60,306 bases of DNA from Oscillospiraceae bacterium (GTDB lineage Bacteria; Bacillota; Clostridia; Oscillospirales; Oscillospiraceae): NCBI GenBank assembly GCA_017445875.1, contig JAFSRZ010000032.1:1-60306 (forward strand), written 5' to 3'. The position numbers and the translations under genes are program-made. Every line of letters begins with the position of its first letter. The first letter of the stretch is position 1. Shown one piece after another: positions 16,474-25,586 of this stretch. The notes under the pieces were generated by a model that made no database searches, was not told where the DNA came from, and saw nothing but the letters and a program-made list of their open reading frames with translations.

Positions 16474-17679
16474 TCAGTCAAAGAACTTGGCGTGAATCGC
16501 CTTCACCGCCCGGTTGACATCCTCCTCGTTGAGTAACACGGAAATTCTGATTTCGGACGTGTTAATCATCTGAATGTTGATACCGGCCTCATACAAGGCC
16601 TCGAACATCCGCGACGCAATGCCGCAGTTGCTCATGAACCCCGCGCCCACAATCGACACTTTCCCGATATGGTCGTCAGACTCGATGTGGTCAAAGTGCA
16701 AGGTCTCCTTGTTGTCGTTCAACAGGTCAAGCGTCTCGTCAAGGTCTTTCCGGTGAATGGTGAACGTAATGTCCTTGCTGTCCTCGCGCCCGATGGACTG
16801 CAAAATCACGTCGACATTGATATTGTGTCTGCTGAGCAGGTCGAAAATCTGAAAGGCGATGCCGGGTGTATGTTGCAGTCCCACAAGCGCCACGCGGGCG
16901 ATACTGGTATCTTTGGCGACACCGGCGATGTTGGTTTTTTCCACTTTCGTGACCTCCTTGACTTTGGTACCCGGTTTCCGTTCCAGACTGGACAGCACTT
17001 CCAGATTGACCCGGAACTTTTTCGCCAGTTCCACACTCCGGTTATGCAGGACTTGCGCGCCCTGTGAGGCAAGTTCGAGCATTTCATCATAGGTGATTTC
17101 TTCGAGTTTCCGGGCGTTGGGGACAAGGCGCGGGTCGGTTGTGTACACGCCGTCCACGTCCGTGAAAATCTGGCACAAGTCGGCGCGGAACGCCGCCGCC
17201 AGTGCCACGGCACTGGTATCGGAACCGCCCCGGCCTAACGTGGTAATGTCGCCGCGGTTGTCGACGCCCTGAAAGCCCGTGACAATCACAATGCGGTGGG
17301 AATCCAGCTCCATGCGGATACGGTCGGGGTCAATCTGCTGGATACGGGCGTCAGAGTGTTGCGGGGTCGAGTGAATGCCCACCTGCCAAGCCGTCAGCGA
17401 CACGCACGGAAGCCCCATACATTCCAGCGCCATGGCGCACAGGGCAACCGAAATCTGTTCGCCGGTGGCAAGCAGCATATCCATTTCCCGTTTCGACGGG
17501 TGACGGTTGATTTCCCCGGCCTTGGCGATTAAGTCGTCGGTAGTGTCGCCCTGCGCGGAGAGGACAACTATCACGTCATTTCCCTTGAGGTACGTTTCCG
17601 CGATAATCCGGGCGACATTCCGAACCCGTTCGGCGTCCCGTACGGAACTTCCGCCGAATTTCTGAACAATTAAACTCAT
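16474..17679 (-). CDS. lysC: Aspartokinase
   Basis: This 401-residue aspartate kinase phosphorylates aspartate in the first step of lysine, threonine and methionine synthesis. The N-terminus IVQKFGGSSV and the GRGGSDTSAVALAAA motif are typical. Two C-terminal ACT domains (from about residue 265) should bind the feedback-inhibiting amino acid. I place the start at the ATG at 17679, which begins the conserved MSLIVQKFGG; a longer frame to 17724 adds only low-complexity residues. It follows hom on the same strand with about 100 bases between, where the hom 3' end is duplicated. Confidence 0.95.
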   Translation of the reverse strand: MSLIVQKFGGSSVRDAERVRNVARIIAETYLKGNDVIVVLSAQGDTTDDLIAKAGEINRHPSKREMDMLLATGEQISVALCAMALECMGLPCVSLTAWQVGIHSTPQHSDARIQQIDPDRIRMELDSHRIVIVTGFQGVDNRGDITTLGRGGSDTSAVALAAAFRADLCQIFTDVDGVYTTDPRLVPNARKLEEITYDEMLELASQGAQVLHNRSVELAKKFRVNLEVLSSLERKPGTKVKEVTKVEKTNIAGVAKDTSIARVALVGLQHTPGIAFQIFDLLSRHNINVDVILQSIGREDSKDITFTIHRKDLDETLDLLNDNKETLHFDHIESDDHIGKVSIVGAGFMSNCGIASRMFEALYEAGINIQMINTSEIRISVLLNEEDVNRAVKAIHAKFFD

Positions 17680-17730
17680 ATGGTGTACCTTCTTCGTTTT
17701 CAGTCTCGCCCGTGCGGGCGTCATTTTATC

Positions 17731-17805
17731 TTACGCGTCACGACAGGGCGCGGATACAGGCTAACACCTTACGTGTCACGACAGGGCGCGGATACAGGCT
17801 AACAC
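17731..17805. repeat. 38-bp tandem duplication of the hom 3' end
   Basis: Two nearly identical copies (17731-17767 and 17769-17805, one mismatch, period 38) contain the last codons and stop of hom. The inner copy is the functional gene end, and the second copy lies downstream of the stop. It looks like a recent slippage or unequal-exchange event. Confidence 0.95.
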
Positions 17806-18960
17806 GTTCAAGTCCTTGGCGCGTTCGGCGGCCTCCGCCCCGCTGATACACTCCGTCAGGAACGATGTCTCTTGGTCCTCGCGCAAGGCCTCGACTTCCC
17901 CGAACGCCCGCAAGGCGTCATTGAGACTGCCGTCAATGCGGAAATAGTGGCGTGTCGCCAGTTCGGCGGGGTCACGGAATCCGGTGGTGTCGGGCGACCA
18001 TTGCACCGTCCACTGTTGCGAAGTCAGACACTCCATCACGTCGGCGACACACGCCGACGCCGTGGGGAGTTCGCCCGCGCCGCGCCCGTAGAACATCACT
18101 TCCCCGGTTGCGTTGCCGCGTACAATGATTGCGTTGAAAACGTCCTCGACATTCGCCACGGGCAAAGTCTCCGGTATCAGGTGCGGCGCGACATAGGCCG
18201 TGTGACCGTTCGGCAGACGGACGGCGCGCCCCAGAAGTTTGATACGGTAGCCGCCGCGCCGCGCTATCCGCACATCGCGCAGTGTGATTCCGCGGATACC
18301 CGCCATTGGCACGGCGGACGGGTTCACCTGATGTCCGAAAGCCAAATCCGCTAAGATACAGATTTTGCGTCCGGCGTCGAGACCGTCCACGTCGGCGGTC
18401 GGGTCGGCCTCTGCGTAACCGTGGCGTTGCGCCTCGGCTAAGGCACTGTCAAAGGAAGCGCCATTCCGTACCATGCGCGTCAGAATATAGTTGCTTGTGC
18501 CGTTGAGAATGCCGTAAATTTCTTCAATGTGGTTCGCGGACATGCACTCGGTCAGCGGGTGCAGAATCGGAATGCCGCCGCCGACACTCGCTTCAAACAG
18601 ATAGTGTACGCGGCGTTCACGGGCAAGCTCCAAGAGTTCACAGCCCTTTTCGGCGACAAGCTGTTTATTCGCCGTGACGACGTGTTTTCCGGCTGACAAG
18701 GCGCGTTTCGTGTACTCGTAGGCCGCGCCGACACCGCCGATAGTCTCGACGACCACCTGAATTTCGGGGTCCTGTTCGATGTCCCGGAAATCGTCGGTCA
18801 TGCGGGAACGGTAGGGGCAGTCCCGGAAATGCCGGACAAGTATCTTTTTGACGTTCAGGACTTCGCCCAATTTTTTCCGGATTTCCCCGGCGTTGTTCTC
18901 AATGACCTTGGCGACGCCGCTTCCGACTGTGCCATAGCCCATAATCGCTGTGTGTATCAT
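17776..18960 (-). CDS. hom: Homoserine dehydrogenase
   Basis: This 394-residue enzyme reduces aspartate semialdehyde to homoserine for threonine and methionine. It has an N-terminal NAD(P)-binding fold (IMGYGTVGSGVAKVI), the GILNGTSNYILTRM segment, and the catalytic GLDAGRKICILADLAFG. The C-terminal 60 residues could be a reduced ACT domain; the protein is shorter than the usual 430 residues, so feedback control may differ. It pairs with lysC downstream on the same strand. A plausible promoter lies at 19012-19040. The stop region is duplicated 38 bases further on. Confidence 0.93.
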   Translation of the reverse strand: MIHTAIMGYGTVGSGVAKVIENNAGEIRKKLGEVLNVKKILVRHFRDCPYRSRMTDDFRDIEQDPEIQVVVETIGGVGAAYEYTKRALSAGKHVVTANKQLVAEKGCELLELARERRVHYLFEASVGGGIPILHPLTECMSANHIEEIYGILNGTSNYILTRMVRNGASFDSALAEAQRHGYAEADPTADVDGLDAGRKICILADLAFGHQVNPSAVPMAGIRGITLRDVRIARRGGYRIKLLGRAVRLPNGHTAYVAPHLIPETLPVANVEDVFNAIIVRGNATGEVMFYGRGAGELPTASACVADVMECLTSQQWTVQWSPDTTGFRDPAELATRHYFRIDGSLNDALRAFGEVEALREDQETSFLTECISGAEAAERAKDLNVLACIRALS

Positions 18961-19011
18961 GCTGTTGAACGCTTCCTTTCCCGTCGATGACGCTTTCCTA
19001 GCGCGTTCCTC

Positions 19012-19040
19012 ATCCTACCACATTTTCCGCGCCGATACAA
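19012..19040 (-). promoter_or_regulatory. Possible promoter of hom-lysC
   Basis: On the minus strand TTGTAT (19040-19035) and TAGGAT (19017-19012) are 17 bases apart, about 50 bases before the hom start. It matches consensus less well than the other promoters listed. Confidence 0.45.
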
Positions 19041-19104
19041 CAGGGCGGACACATTTTTTTTGTAGGAAACGGGGAACAGTGTCACATTCTGTCCTCGTCG
19101 ACAC

Positions 19105-19488
19105 TCACGGACGCATAGCCGCCCGTTCGCGGGAAAGTTCCATGTATAACTTTGTGGCGCTCCAAGCGCGGTTGTGACGCGTCAGAACCGCTTTCAGACA
19201 CGTTTCGCCCGCTCCGGCGTTCGACAACGCCGGGAGTAACGCGTCCAAGTCCTCATCCAGCCCGCACAATACCGCCATGCGTCCGGGAATCGCGCCGCCG
19301 ACGGCTTGCGCGGACGCTTCCTCCTCCAGTCCCGCCAGTACCGACAATGTTTTCCCGTAATCGGTTTTGGCGACGGGAATCAGTTCGGCGTGGAACGGTT
19401 CCAGCGCGGCTTGTACCGCTAAAATGCTCCGCAAGTCCTCGAAGCCGAACAGCAACACCTTTTTGTCGACACTTTCCGCGTTTTCCAT
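19105..19488 (-). CDS. DUF3783-family protein
   Basis: This 127-residue protein carries a C-terminal DUF3783 domain, with the typical VLCGLDEDLDALLPAL and LKAVLTRHNRAWSATKLYMEL. The function of the family is unknown. There is no signal peptide or membrane segment. It begins ten bases after the NUDIX gene and closes the long minus-strand run that starts with the polysaccharide genes. Confidence 0.75.
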   Translation of the reverse strand: MENAESVDKKVLLFGFEDLRSILAVQAALEPFHAELIPVAKTDYGKTLSVLAGLEEEASAQAVGGAIPGRMAVLCGLDEDLDALLPALSNAGAGETCLKAVLTRHNRAWSATKLYMELSRERAAMRP

Positions 19489-19498
19489 ACAGATTTCC

Positions 19499-19990
19499 TC
19501 AATTCTTTCCGATTTCTGTCACGTCCAACGGCTTACCGTTCAGGGCGGCATAGGCCAGCCGTTCGCCCTCGTAGCACAGTTTCAGGGAGAAAAACGGGGC
19601 GTCCTCCTCCAAGAGCCGCAGAAACAGCGTGTCACCCGCCCACATCGGCAGGGATAACAGGTCTTGTTTCCGAATCCACGCTAACTCGCCCTCGTCGCAG
19701 GGTTGCGGCGTCCCCGTCCAGCCCGACGCCGTGAACAGGTGCATTAACTCGGCGGGCCAGCGGTCGGACACAAAAGTCACAATGCCCCGGTAACGGTACT
19801 CTGTGAGTGTGAGGCCGGTTTCCTCGAAAGTCTCCCGTAACAGGCATTCTTCGGGGCTTTCGCCGTCCTCGAACTTGCCGCCGACGCCTACCCATTTGTC
19901 ATGGTTGACATCGTTTTCCTTCTTGACGCGGTGCAACATCAAATAAGCGTCCCCGCGTTCCAGATAACAAAGCGTCGTATTTAACATCAT
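19499..19990 (-). CDS. NUDIX hydrolase (MutT/8-oxo-dGTP diphosphatase-like)
   Basis: This 163-residue protein contains a full NUDIX box at about residues 37-59 (G-x5-E-x7-REUxEE-x2-U, seen as GKFEDGE...RETFEETGL), which binds Mg2+ and hydrolyses nucleoside diphosphate-linked substrates. The pattern CYLERGDAYLMLHRVKKENDVN is typical of MutT-type 8-oxo-dGTP cleaning enzymes, but the substrate is inferred. The ATG at 19990 overlaps the tmk stop (CTATGATG), so translation is coupled to tmk; a longer frame would only reread the repeats at the end of tmk. Confidence 0.88.
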   Translation of the reverse strand: MMLNTTLCYLERGDAYLMLHRVKKENDVNHDKWVGVGGKFEDGESPEECLLRETFEETGLTLTEYRYRGIVTFVSDRWPAELMHLFTASGWTGTPQPCDEGELAWIRKQDLLSLPMWAGDTLFLRLLEEDAPFFSLKLCYEGERLAYAALNGKPLDVTEIGKN

Positions 19991-20694
19991 AGCGCGGCCT
20001 CCGTGATTTCGGCGTGAATGTCCTCCACACGGCGCGGGATTTGGGCGTGAATATCCGCCACGCGGCGCAGGATTTCGGCGTGAATGTCCTCCACGGGACG
20101 CAGTTCCCCGGCGCGTGTACACTCGACAACGTGCCAGTGAAAACGCGCCGCGCAGTAGTCGGCGGCCTCGCGTGACCGCGCCTGATAGTCTCTGTCGCGC
20201 TCGTGGATATCGGACGCGCCGCCGCGTCCGCGCAACAGTCGGAGACTGACGGCGGGGTCGACGCGCAGATAGAACACGATATCCGGCGCGGGCAGTCCAA
20301 GTAAATGGTACTCGTACGCAAAGAGCCAGTCAAGGAACATGTCCCAGTGTTCGCGGGGCAGTTTGGAACACTGGTGGACGGCGTTGGACGTGGTATAGCG
20401 GTCGGCGACAACGGTGCCGCCGTCGCGGAGGAACGCGCCCCAGTCGCGCTTGTAACTCGCGTAGCGGTCGACGGCGTAGAAGCTGGACGCGGCGTAGGCG
20501 TTCACGTCGCCGGGACTTGTCCCGAACGCGCCCGAAAGGTACATCCGCACCAGTGCCGACGAATCGCTGTCATAGTCCGGGAACGATATCCGCCGGACAG
20601 GCGTCCCCCGTTCCGACAAGGCTTGTGTCAGTAAAGCCGATTGTGTCGCCTTGCCGCTACCGTCGAGGCCTTCCAGCACGAACAATTTCCCCAT
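19987..20694 (-). CDS. tmk: Thymidylate kinase-like protein with a repeat-bearing C-terminal tail
   Basis: The first 200 residues are a thymidylate kinase: P-loop FVLEGLDGSGKAT, FPDYDSDSSALVRMYL, and VADRYTTSNAVH. The enzyme makes dTDP from dTMP. The last 35 residues consist of three imperfect 11-residue units built around RRVEDIHAEI, an extension not expected in Tmk. The ATG at 20694 overlaps the stop of the O-antigen ligase (TAATG), and the stop overlaps the NUDIX start. This places dTMP kinase within the polysaccharide transcript, perhaps linked to dTDP-sugar supply, which is only an inference. Confidence 0.88.
   Translation of the reverse strand: MGKLFVLEGLDGSGKATQSALLTQALSERGTPVRRISFPDYDSDSSALVRMYLSGAFGTSPGDVNAYAASSFYAVDRYASYKRDWGAFLRDGGTVVADRYTTSNAVHQCSKLPREHWDMFLDWLFAYEYHLLGLPAPDIVFYLRVDPAVSLRLLRGRGGASDIHERDRDYQARSREAADYCAARFHWHVVECTRAGELRPVEDIHAEILRRVADIHAQIPRRVEDIHAEITEAAL
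20003..20101. repeat. 33-bp imperfect tandem repeats at the tmk 3' end
   Basis: Three units sharing GGCGTGAATGTCCTCCAC or close variants are spaced 33 bases apart and keep the frame, encoding the 11-residue DIHAEI-type repeats of the kinase tail. Confidence 0.8.
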
Positions 20695-22211
20695 TAGGCG
20701 GCCTCCGTGCGGCAGACCTTGACGCCCGCCAGCGTCATGGCGAACAGGAACCAGTACACAACCTGAATGCGCGGGTAATGCCACGGATAATCCGCCATGC
20801 CACAGAGTGTGATTCCGCAGAGACCCGACGCCGCCGCGCAGGTAATGACTTTGGCGGAACCGTCGGCGGCGTCGTGAACCGCACGGAAGCCGCGTTTAAT
20901 CGTGGCGAAAATCGACGCCAGAAACGCCGCGACGCCTAACAGCCCGGTTTCAATGGCGACTTGCAGATATAAATTGTGTGCGTGTACGAACGGCGCGGAA
21001 CCGTGGTAGAGCCGGAAATCTTTGATATACTGCCGCACCACGTCGGAACCCAGTCCGGCACCGCGCAGGGGGTCACGCTGAATCAGATTCAAGGCGGCCT
21101 CGTAGAGCGGGAAACGACTGGAAGTCGTGGTATCGTTGAAGTTGGTGATAGTCAGAATCCGCGTCCAGACGGCGGAGGGCAGAAACGGAATTGCCACGAC
21201 ACAAAGCGCAATCAGGGCGGGAATGAGTGTCGGGCGGAGGAACAGGACGATAAGCCCCACCGACAGCGCGAAGCCCACCCATCCGGCGCGGGAATAGGTC
21301 ATGAGGAGTGCCGCCACGCCCACGGTAAACACTCCGGCGGCGACAACTTTGCCGTGTTTCCTGTCCGAACATATCACGAGCGCGAGTACCAGCGGCAGAA
21401 GCATTACTAAAAATTCGCCGAACGTGTTGGGGTTGTCGAAATAAGACTGTACGCGTCCGGGCATATCGGGATTGAGTTTCGCGTCGACATAGGCGATATT
21501 GACCTTGACGCCCTGAATGCGCTGTACGACGCCGTACACGGACGAGACCGCCACGCAGAATGTCGCCCCGGCGCAGAGGCGTTTCAAGTCGGAGACATTG
21601 CGTGTCGCGCTGACAGTCACGAGCAGGCACACGACCGCCGCCAGATGATAGCCCAGAAACCGCCACGACAAGTCGGGTCTGTAGGACAGCGGCGCGGCAA
21701 GCACCATCAGGAAGAAGAACACGACCGGATAAAAGCCGATATCCGGGATATCTAAGCGGAAAGACTGTTGCCGCATAGCCCCGGCGTGGAACAGCACAAG
21801 CAGGAACGCGAACACAAGTAAACTCCACGCGTTGTCCCAGTAGGCGAAGGGAATCACCCACAGAAACATGATGAACCAGCTTTCGGCGATTGCGGTACCC
21901 TCGCCGAGTTCAAAGGCCAGTCGGGCAAAGAAACTATCCTCGAAAGTGGCTTGCCACGCCTCATACCAGTGATGAAGCAGGTTTCCGGGGAACGTGACAA
22001 CCGCCGTCAGAAACTGACAAAAGCGGCTTGTCTGCCAGTTTGCGGACAAGTTCCCCTCGCGGGACAGCGCCGACACAATCCGGCTTTCGGACGCCTGTCC
22101 GGCGCACCAGTTGCCGAAGGCGTACAGAATCCGCCGCGCCGTACTCTGTCCGTACGCCTCTTGCAACATCAGCCAGAGACGGTATAACAGACTTTCTTTC
22201 CAAAGTGTCAT
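20694..22211 (-). CDS. O-antigen ligase/polymerase-family membrane protein
   Basis: This 505-residue polytopic membrane protein has about 11 to 12 hydrophobic segments. The Wzy/WaaL-type core includes the large external loop with SSRFPLYEAALNLIQRDPLRGAGLGS and HAHNLYLQVAIETGLLG, which is characteristic of the O-antigen ligase family (PF04932). In Gram-positives such proteins polymerise or attach surface polysaccharide. The first 110 residues are soluble and unassigned. It starts 15 bases after the GT2 stop and overlaps tmk by one base. Confidence 0.88.
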   Translation of the reverse strand: MTLWKESLLYRLWLMLQEAYGQSTARRILYAFGNWCAGQASESRIVSALSREGNLSANWQTSRFCQFLTAVVTFPGNLLHHWYEAWQATFEDSFFARLAFELGEGTAIAESWFIMFLWVIPFAYWDNAWSLLVFAFLLVLFHAGAMRQQSFRLDIPDIGFYPVVFFFLMVLAAPLSYRPDLSWRFLGYHLAAVVCLLVTVSATRNVSDLKRLCAGATFCVAVSSVYGVVQRIQGVKVNIAYVDAKLNPDMPGRVQSYFDNPNTFGEFLVMLLPLVLALVICSDRKHGKVVAAGVFTVGVAALLMTYSRAGWVGFALSVGLIVLFLRPTLIPALIALCVVAIPFLPSAVWTRILTITNFNDTTTSSRFPLYEAALNLIQRDPLRGAGLGSDVVRQYIKDFRLYHGSAPFVHAHNLYLQVAIETGLLGVAAFLASIFATIKRGFRAVHDAADGSAKVITCAAASGLCGITLCGMADYPWHYPRIQVVYWFLFAMTLAGVKVCRTEAA

Positions 22212-22226
22212 GAAATGTTGTTCTCC

Positions 22227-23252
22227 TTACATCCGATTTTTGAGCCGGTACAACAGCGTCAGCAGTCCGAACAGATTATGACGCACCAGAAACGCGACCA
22301 TAGCTTTATTGCGTCCCATGCCCACGGGCTTGTATTGCCGGATTGCCTCCCGCATGTCGGGACGCCGGCAGAGTAATTCCACGGTGTCCTGACGCTCCCA
22401 GAAAGATTTCTCGACACCCGGCGCGTACTCGTTGCCAATGGCTATCAACAGATTTGCCCAGCGGGTATTATTGCGCCAGTGCGGACACTCTTTGTGAAAC
22501 TCGTATGTCCTGTCCAGTTCCTCCTTGGCCTCCATGTAGCGGTCAAGGACTTGCATAATATTTTTCATATAGTGCCGTGTCGCCGACGCGGGATTCTGCC
22601 AGTAGCGGTACAGGGGCGTCTCCGTGACGGCAAGTCGGCGGTTGGGCTTTTCGGCGCTGAAGTATTCCAGAAGGAACAATTCATCTTCCAGATAGGGGCC
22701 GTCGAAATGCGCTCCGCTCCGCTGAATCTGTTCATTCTGGAACAGAAACCGCCAGATGAAACCATTCATCAGCGGGGCGCGTAAGCGTTCCCCGAACAGC
22801 GGCACAACGAACCGTTCCCGGATTTCGTCGTAGCCGTACACGCCAGACGGCAACAGGGTTTCGATAGTCTCCGCGCCGTGCGGCGTGACGTTCCAATGGG
22901 CGCACCCGGCACTGTCCGCGCCGCTCTCGGCGCACAGATTCCAGAGTGTTTCCAATGTTTCCGGGACATAGCGGTCGTCGGCGTCGAGAAAGGCGATATA
23001 GCGTCCCCGCGCCTCTTTCAGACCCCGGTTCCGTGCGGCGCTGACGCCCATATTGCGGGGCTGTGCGATAACCCGGATACGTGTATCTTGGGCGGCGTAC
23101 TGTTCGCACAGGGCGCGGGAATTGTCCGTGGAACCGTCGTCAATCAAGAGCAGTTCCCAGTCGGACATTGTCTGTTTGCGCACACTCTCCACGCACTCCG
23201 GCAACAGGGTTTCCCCCTGATACACCGGCACTATGACAGAAATCACGGGCAT
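22227..23252 (-). CDS. Family 2 glycosyltransferase
   Basis: The N-terminal 110 residues form a GT-A glycosyltransferase fold: ISVIVPVYQGETLLPECVESVRKQT, LIDDGSTDNS, AARNRGL and the metal-binding AFLDADD. The remainder is helical and probably selects the acceptor. These enzymes add a sugar from a nucleotide donor to a growing polysaccharide at the inner membrane face. The length (341 residues) is typical. It is preceded by GAGGGAT and lies between the dehydratase and the ligase genes. Confidence 0.92.
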   Translation of the reverse strand: MPVISVIVPVYQGETLLPECVESVRKQTMSDWELLLIDDGSTDNSRALCEQYAAQDTRIRVIAQPRNMGVSAARNRGLKEARGRYIAFLDADDRYVPETLETLWNLCAESGADSAGCAHWNVTPHGAETIETLLPSGVYGYDEIRERFVVPLFGERLRAPLMNGFIWRFLFQNEQIQRSGAHFDGPYLEDELFLLEYFSAEKPNRRLAVTETPLYRYWQNPASATRHYMKNIMQVLDRYMEAKEELDRTYEFHKECPHWRNNTRWANLLIAIGNEYAPGVEKSFWERQDTVELLCRRPDMREAIRQYKPVGMGRNKAMVAFLVRHNLFGLLTLLYRLKNRM

Positions 23253-23315
23253 GAAACATCCCTCTTTCGTGTTAGTTTCGCCTTACGGCGGGGCGACAGG
23301 GACGCGTTAGGTCAC

Positions 23316-23349
23316 AAAATCCGGCGACCCATGTCGCGGGTCGCCGGAC
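23316..23349 (-). terminator. Terminator after the nucleotide-sugar dehydratase
   Basis: On the minus strand TCCGGCGACCC pairs with GGGTCGCCGGA and is followed by TTTTGTG. It lies in the gap before the glycosyltransferase gene and may lower expression of the downstream part of the operon. Confidence 0.75.
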
Positions 23350-23353
23350 GAAC

Positions 23354-25405
23354 TCATGACGGCCTGTCCGCTTCCTGCGCGGGGTGGTACGTCGATACCA
23401 TTTCCATGAGCAGACGACGGATTTCCACGCCGTCCACGTTCTCATACGCCGCGTCCATGAGCGTCCGCAACTGCTCAAAAAAGCTGTCCATCTCGAATTG
23501 AATCGGGCGGCTGATAAAAATAAGGTTGTTCTGCGTGGTGCGTAACCCCTCTTCCGCCATCAACATTTCCTCATAGAGTTTTTCGCCGGGGCGGAGGCCG
23601 GTATACTCAATCTTGATATCGACATCCGGGCGGTAGCCGGACAGCCGAATCAGATTCCGCGCCAGCGTGTCAATTTTGACGGGACTGCCCAAGTCCAGCA
23701 CAAAGATTTCCCCGCCGTTGGCGTACGTACCCGCCAGCAGTACCAGACTGACCGCCTCCGGAATCGTCATGAAATAGCGGATAATGTCGGGGTGCGTGAC
23801 CTTGACGGGGCCGCCCTTCTCGATTTGCTCCTTGAAAATCGGGACTACCGAGCCGTTACTGCCTAAGACATTCCCGAAGCGTACCGCGACATATTCCGTC
23901 TGCGCGTGGCGTAAGGCCTCTGACATGTCGGGGAGACCGTGTTCGGCGGTTTCGGCGTGGGTAAAGAGGCGGGGCAAGTCCGCGGCGCGTCCGGCCTTTA
24001 TTTTGGCGTCGAAACTCTGGATAATCATCTCACAGAGGCGCTTACTGGCTCCCATGACGTTAGTCGGGTTCACGGCCTTGTCGGTGGAAATCAGCACGAA
24101 GCGCTTGCACCCGTACAACATCGCCGCGTAGGCGGTCTTATACGTGCCGATTGTGTTATTCTTGACGGCCTCACAGGGACTGTCCTCCATGAGCGGGACA
24201 TGTTTGTGTGCGGCGGCGTGGTAGACGACTTCCGGGCGGTACTCCGCGAACAGTGCGCAAAGTTTCCGGCTGTCCCGCACGGAACCAATCAACACTTCCA
24301 AGTCAAGGTCTGGATACTTTTCCAGAAGTTCCAACTGCAAGGCGTAGGCGTTATTCTCGTAGATGTCGAAGATAATCAGTTTTCCGGGCTGATGTCCGGC
24401 AATCTGGCGGCAAAGTTCGCTCCCGATGGAACCGCCGCCGCCCGTGACCAGAATTGTTTTCCCTTTCAGGAAGTGGAACACGTCGTCGAGGTCAACCCGA
24501 ATCGGCGGACGCCCTAACAAGTCCTCCGTGGAGATATCCCGCATGGCGCTGACGGTCACATCTCCCTGCACAATTTGATAAATCCCCGGCAGTTGCTTGA
24601 CCTTGCACCCGGTTTCCATGCAAATGTCGAGCAGTTCCTTCCTCTGCGACACGGTAGCGCTCGGAATCGTGATGAATATTTTCCGAATGCCGTACTTGAC
24701 CACATTCGCCGAAATGGTGTCACGGCCTCCGGCTATCGGCACGCCCTCAATGAAACGCCCCCACTTGTCGGGGTCGTCGTCGATGATACACACCACCCGG
24801 TTGACGGGTTCCACGTCGTCCCAATCGTTCTCGGCGGCTCCATTCTGGTTGATGTCCCGAAGTATCATCTGTCCGGCCTTGCCCGCGCCCACTAACATTA
24901 TCGGCTCATAGCGCGCTATGTTTGTTTTCAGGTGCCGCCGCTCCATCATCAGGAAGCGGTAACTGAACCGGATACTCAGCGTGAAAACCAAGTGCAGCAG
25001 CGCCCCCCAGACATAGTAAGACAGCGGCATTTTGACGCTGAAAATTAGCACCGTCCAGCAGAGTTGAATGAGAATCATAATCCCGGCGGCAAGCAATATT
25101 CTCATCAGCTCCACGTAACTGGCGAAGCGCCAAACGCTGTTGTAGAGCTTGAAAGCCCAGAATACCGTGATACAGCACAGCGCGTACGGGCCGATTGAGT
25201 ATACCCAAGTATCCAGATACAGCGCCGGAATCCCGGATAAGTTCATGTCGAAGCGCAGAAGCAAGGCTAAAAAATAGGAGAGACAGACCGCGAGAGCGTC
25301 ATAACACATCAGCAGGGCGGCGACTCCCTGCCAGCGCTTAAAGTGTTTTGCAAGGCTCCATGACCAACGTTTTGGCTCTCTCCCGGTCTTTGGATATTTC
25401 ATCAT
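23354..25405 (-). CDS. Membrane-anchored nucleotide-sugar 4,6-dehydratase (CapD/WbpM/PglF type)
   Basis: This 683-residue protein has four N-terminal membrane segments (residues 25-150), then a first Rossmann-like region with VGAGKAGQMILRDI, then the catalytic short-chain dehydrogenase domain with TGGGGSIGSELCRQI. The active-site segment STDKAVNPTNVMGASKR carries Met where Tyr is usual, as in WbpM and PglF. These enzymes convert UDP-GlcNAc to a 4-keto-6-deoxy sugar for surface glycans. The length matches the family. It is the first gene of the minus-strand polysaccharide operon. Confidence 0.93.
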   Translation of the reverse strand: MMKYPKTGREPKRWSWSLAKHFKRWQGVAALLMCYDALAVCLSYFLALLLRFDMNLSGIPALYLDTWVYSIGPYALCCITVFWAFKLYNSVWRFASYVELMRILLAAGIMILIQLCWTVLIFSVKMPLSYYVWGALLHLVFTLSIRFSYRFLMMERRHLKTNIARYEPIMLVGAGKAGQMILRDINQNGAAENDWDDVEPVNRVVCIIDDDPDKWGRFIEGVPIAGGRDTISANVVKYGIRKIFITIPSATVSQRKELLDICMETGCKVKQLPGIYQIVQGDVTVSAMRDISTEDLLGRPPIRVDLDDVFHFLKGKTILVTGGGGSIGSELCRQIAGHQPGKLIIFDIYENNAYALQLELLEKYPDLDLEVLIGSVRDSRKLCALFAEYRPEVVYHAAAHKHVPLMEDSPCEAVKNNTIGTYKTAYAAMLYGCKRFVLISTDKAVNPTNVMGASKRLCEMIIQSFDAKIKAGRAADLPRLFTHAETAEHGLPDMSEALRHAQTEYVAVRFGNVLGSNGSVVPIFKEQIEKGGPVKVTHPDIIRYFMTIPEAVSLVLLAGTYANGGEIFVLDLGSPVKIDTLARNLIRLSGYRPDVDIKIEYTGLRPGEKLYEEMLMAEEGLRTTQNNLIFISRPIQFEMDSFFEQLRTLMDAAYENVDGVEIRRLLMEMVSTYHPAQEADRPS

Positions 25406-25488
25406 ATGTTCATCCCTTTGTAGTCGTCAGAATGGGCGGGAAAATTTCCGTCACGGGAAAATTGTTTCTTTGTCAGAAAGATGAATTG

Positions 25489-25517
25489 ATTATATCACCG
25501 ATTGCCCGCGAATGCAA
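25489..25517 (-). promoter_or_regulatory. Promoter of the polysaccharide operon
   Basis: On the minus strand TTGCAT (25517-25512), 17 bases and TATAAT (25494-25489) precede the dehydratase start by about 85 bases. Confidence 0.65.
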
Positions 25518-25542
25518 GCACGGAATTTTACAGTTATGTTTC

Positions 25543-25584
25543 AAAAAAACAACCGGGGGAGGAAAAAGTATCCTCTCCCGGCTG
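25543..25584 (-). terminator. Terminator after the DUF805 gene
   Basis: On the minus strand CCGGGAGAGGA pairs with TCCTCCCCCGG with one mismatch, followed by TTGTTTTTTT. Confidence 0.8.
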
Positions 25585-25586
25585 GC

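Noticed and set aside
16919-16960. Possible internal start inside lysC giving a separate ACT-domain subunit
   Set aside because: I saw no clear ribosome site with suitable spacing ahead of an in-frame start in this part of the gene.
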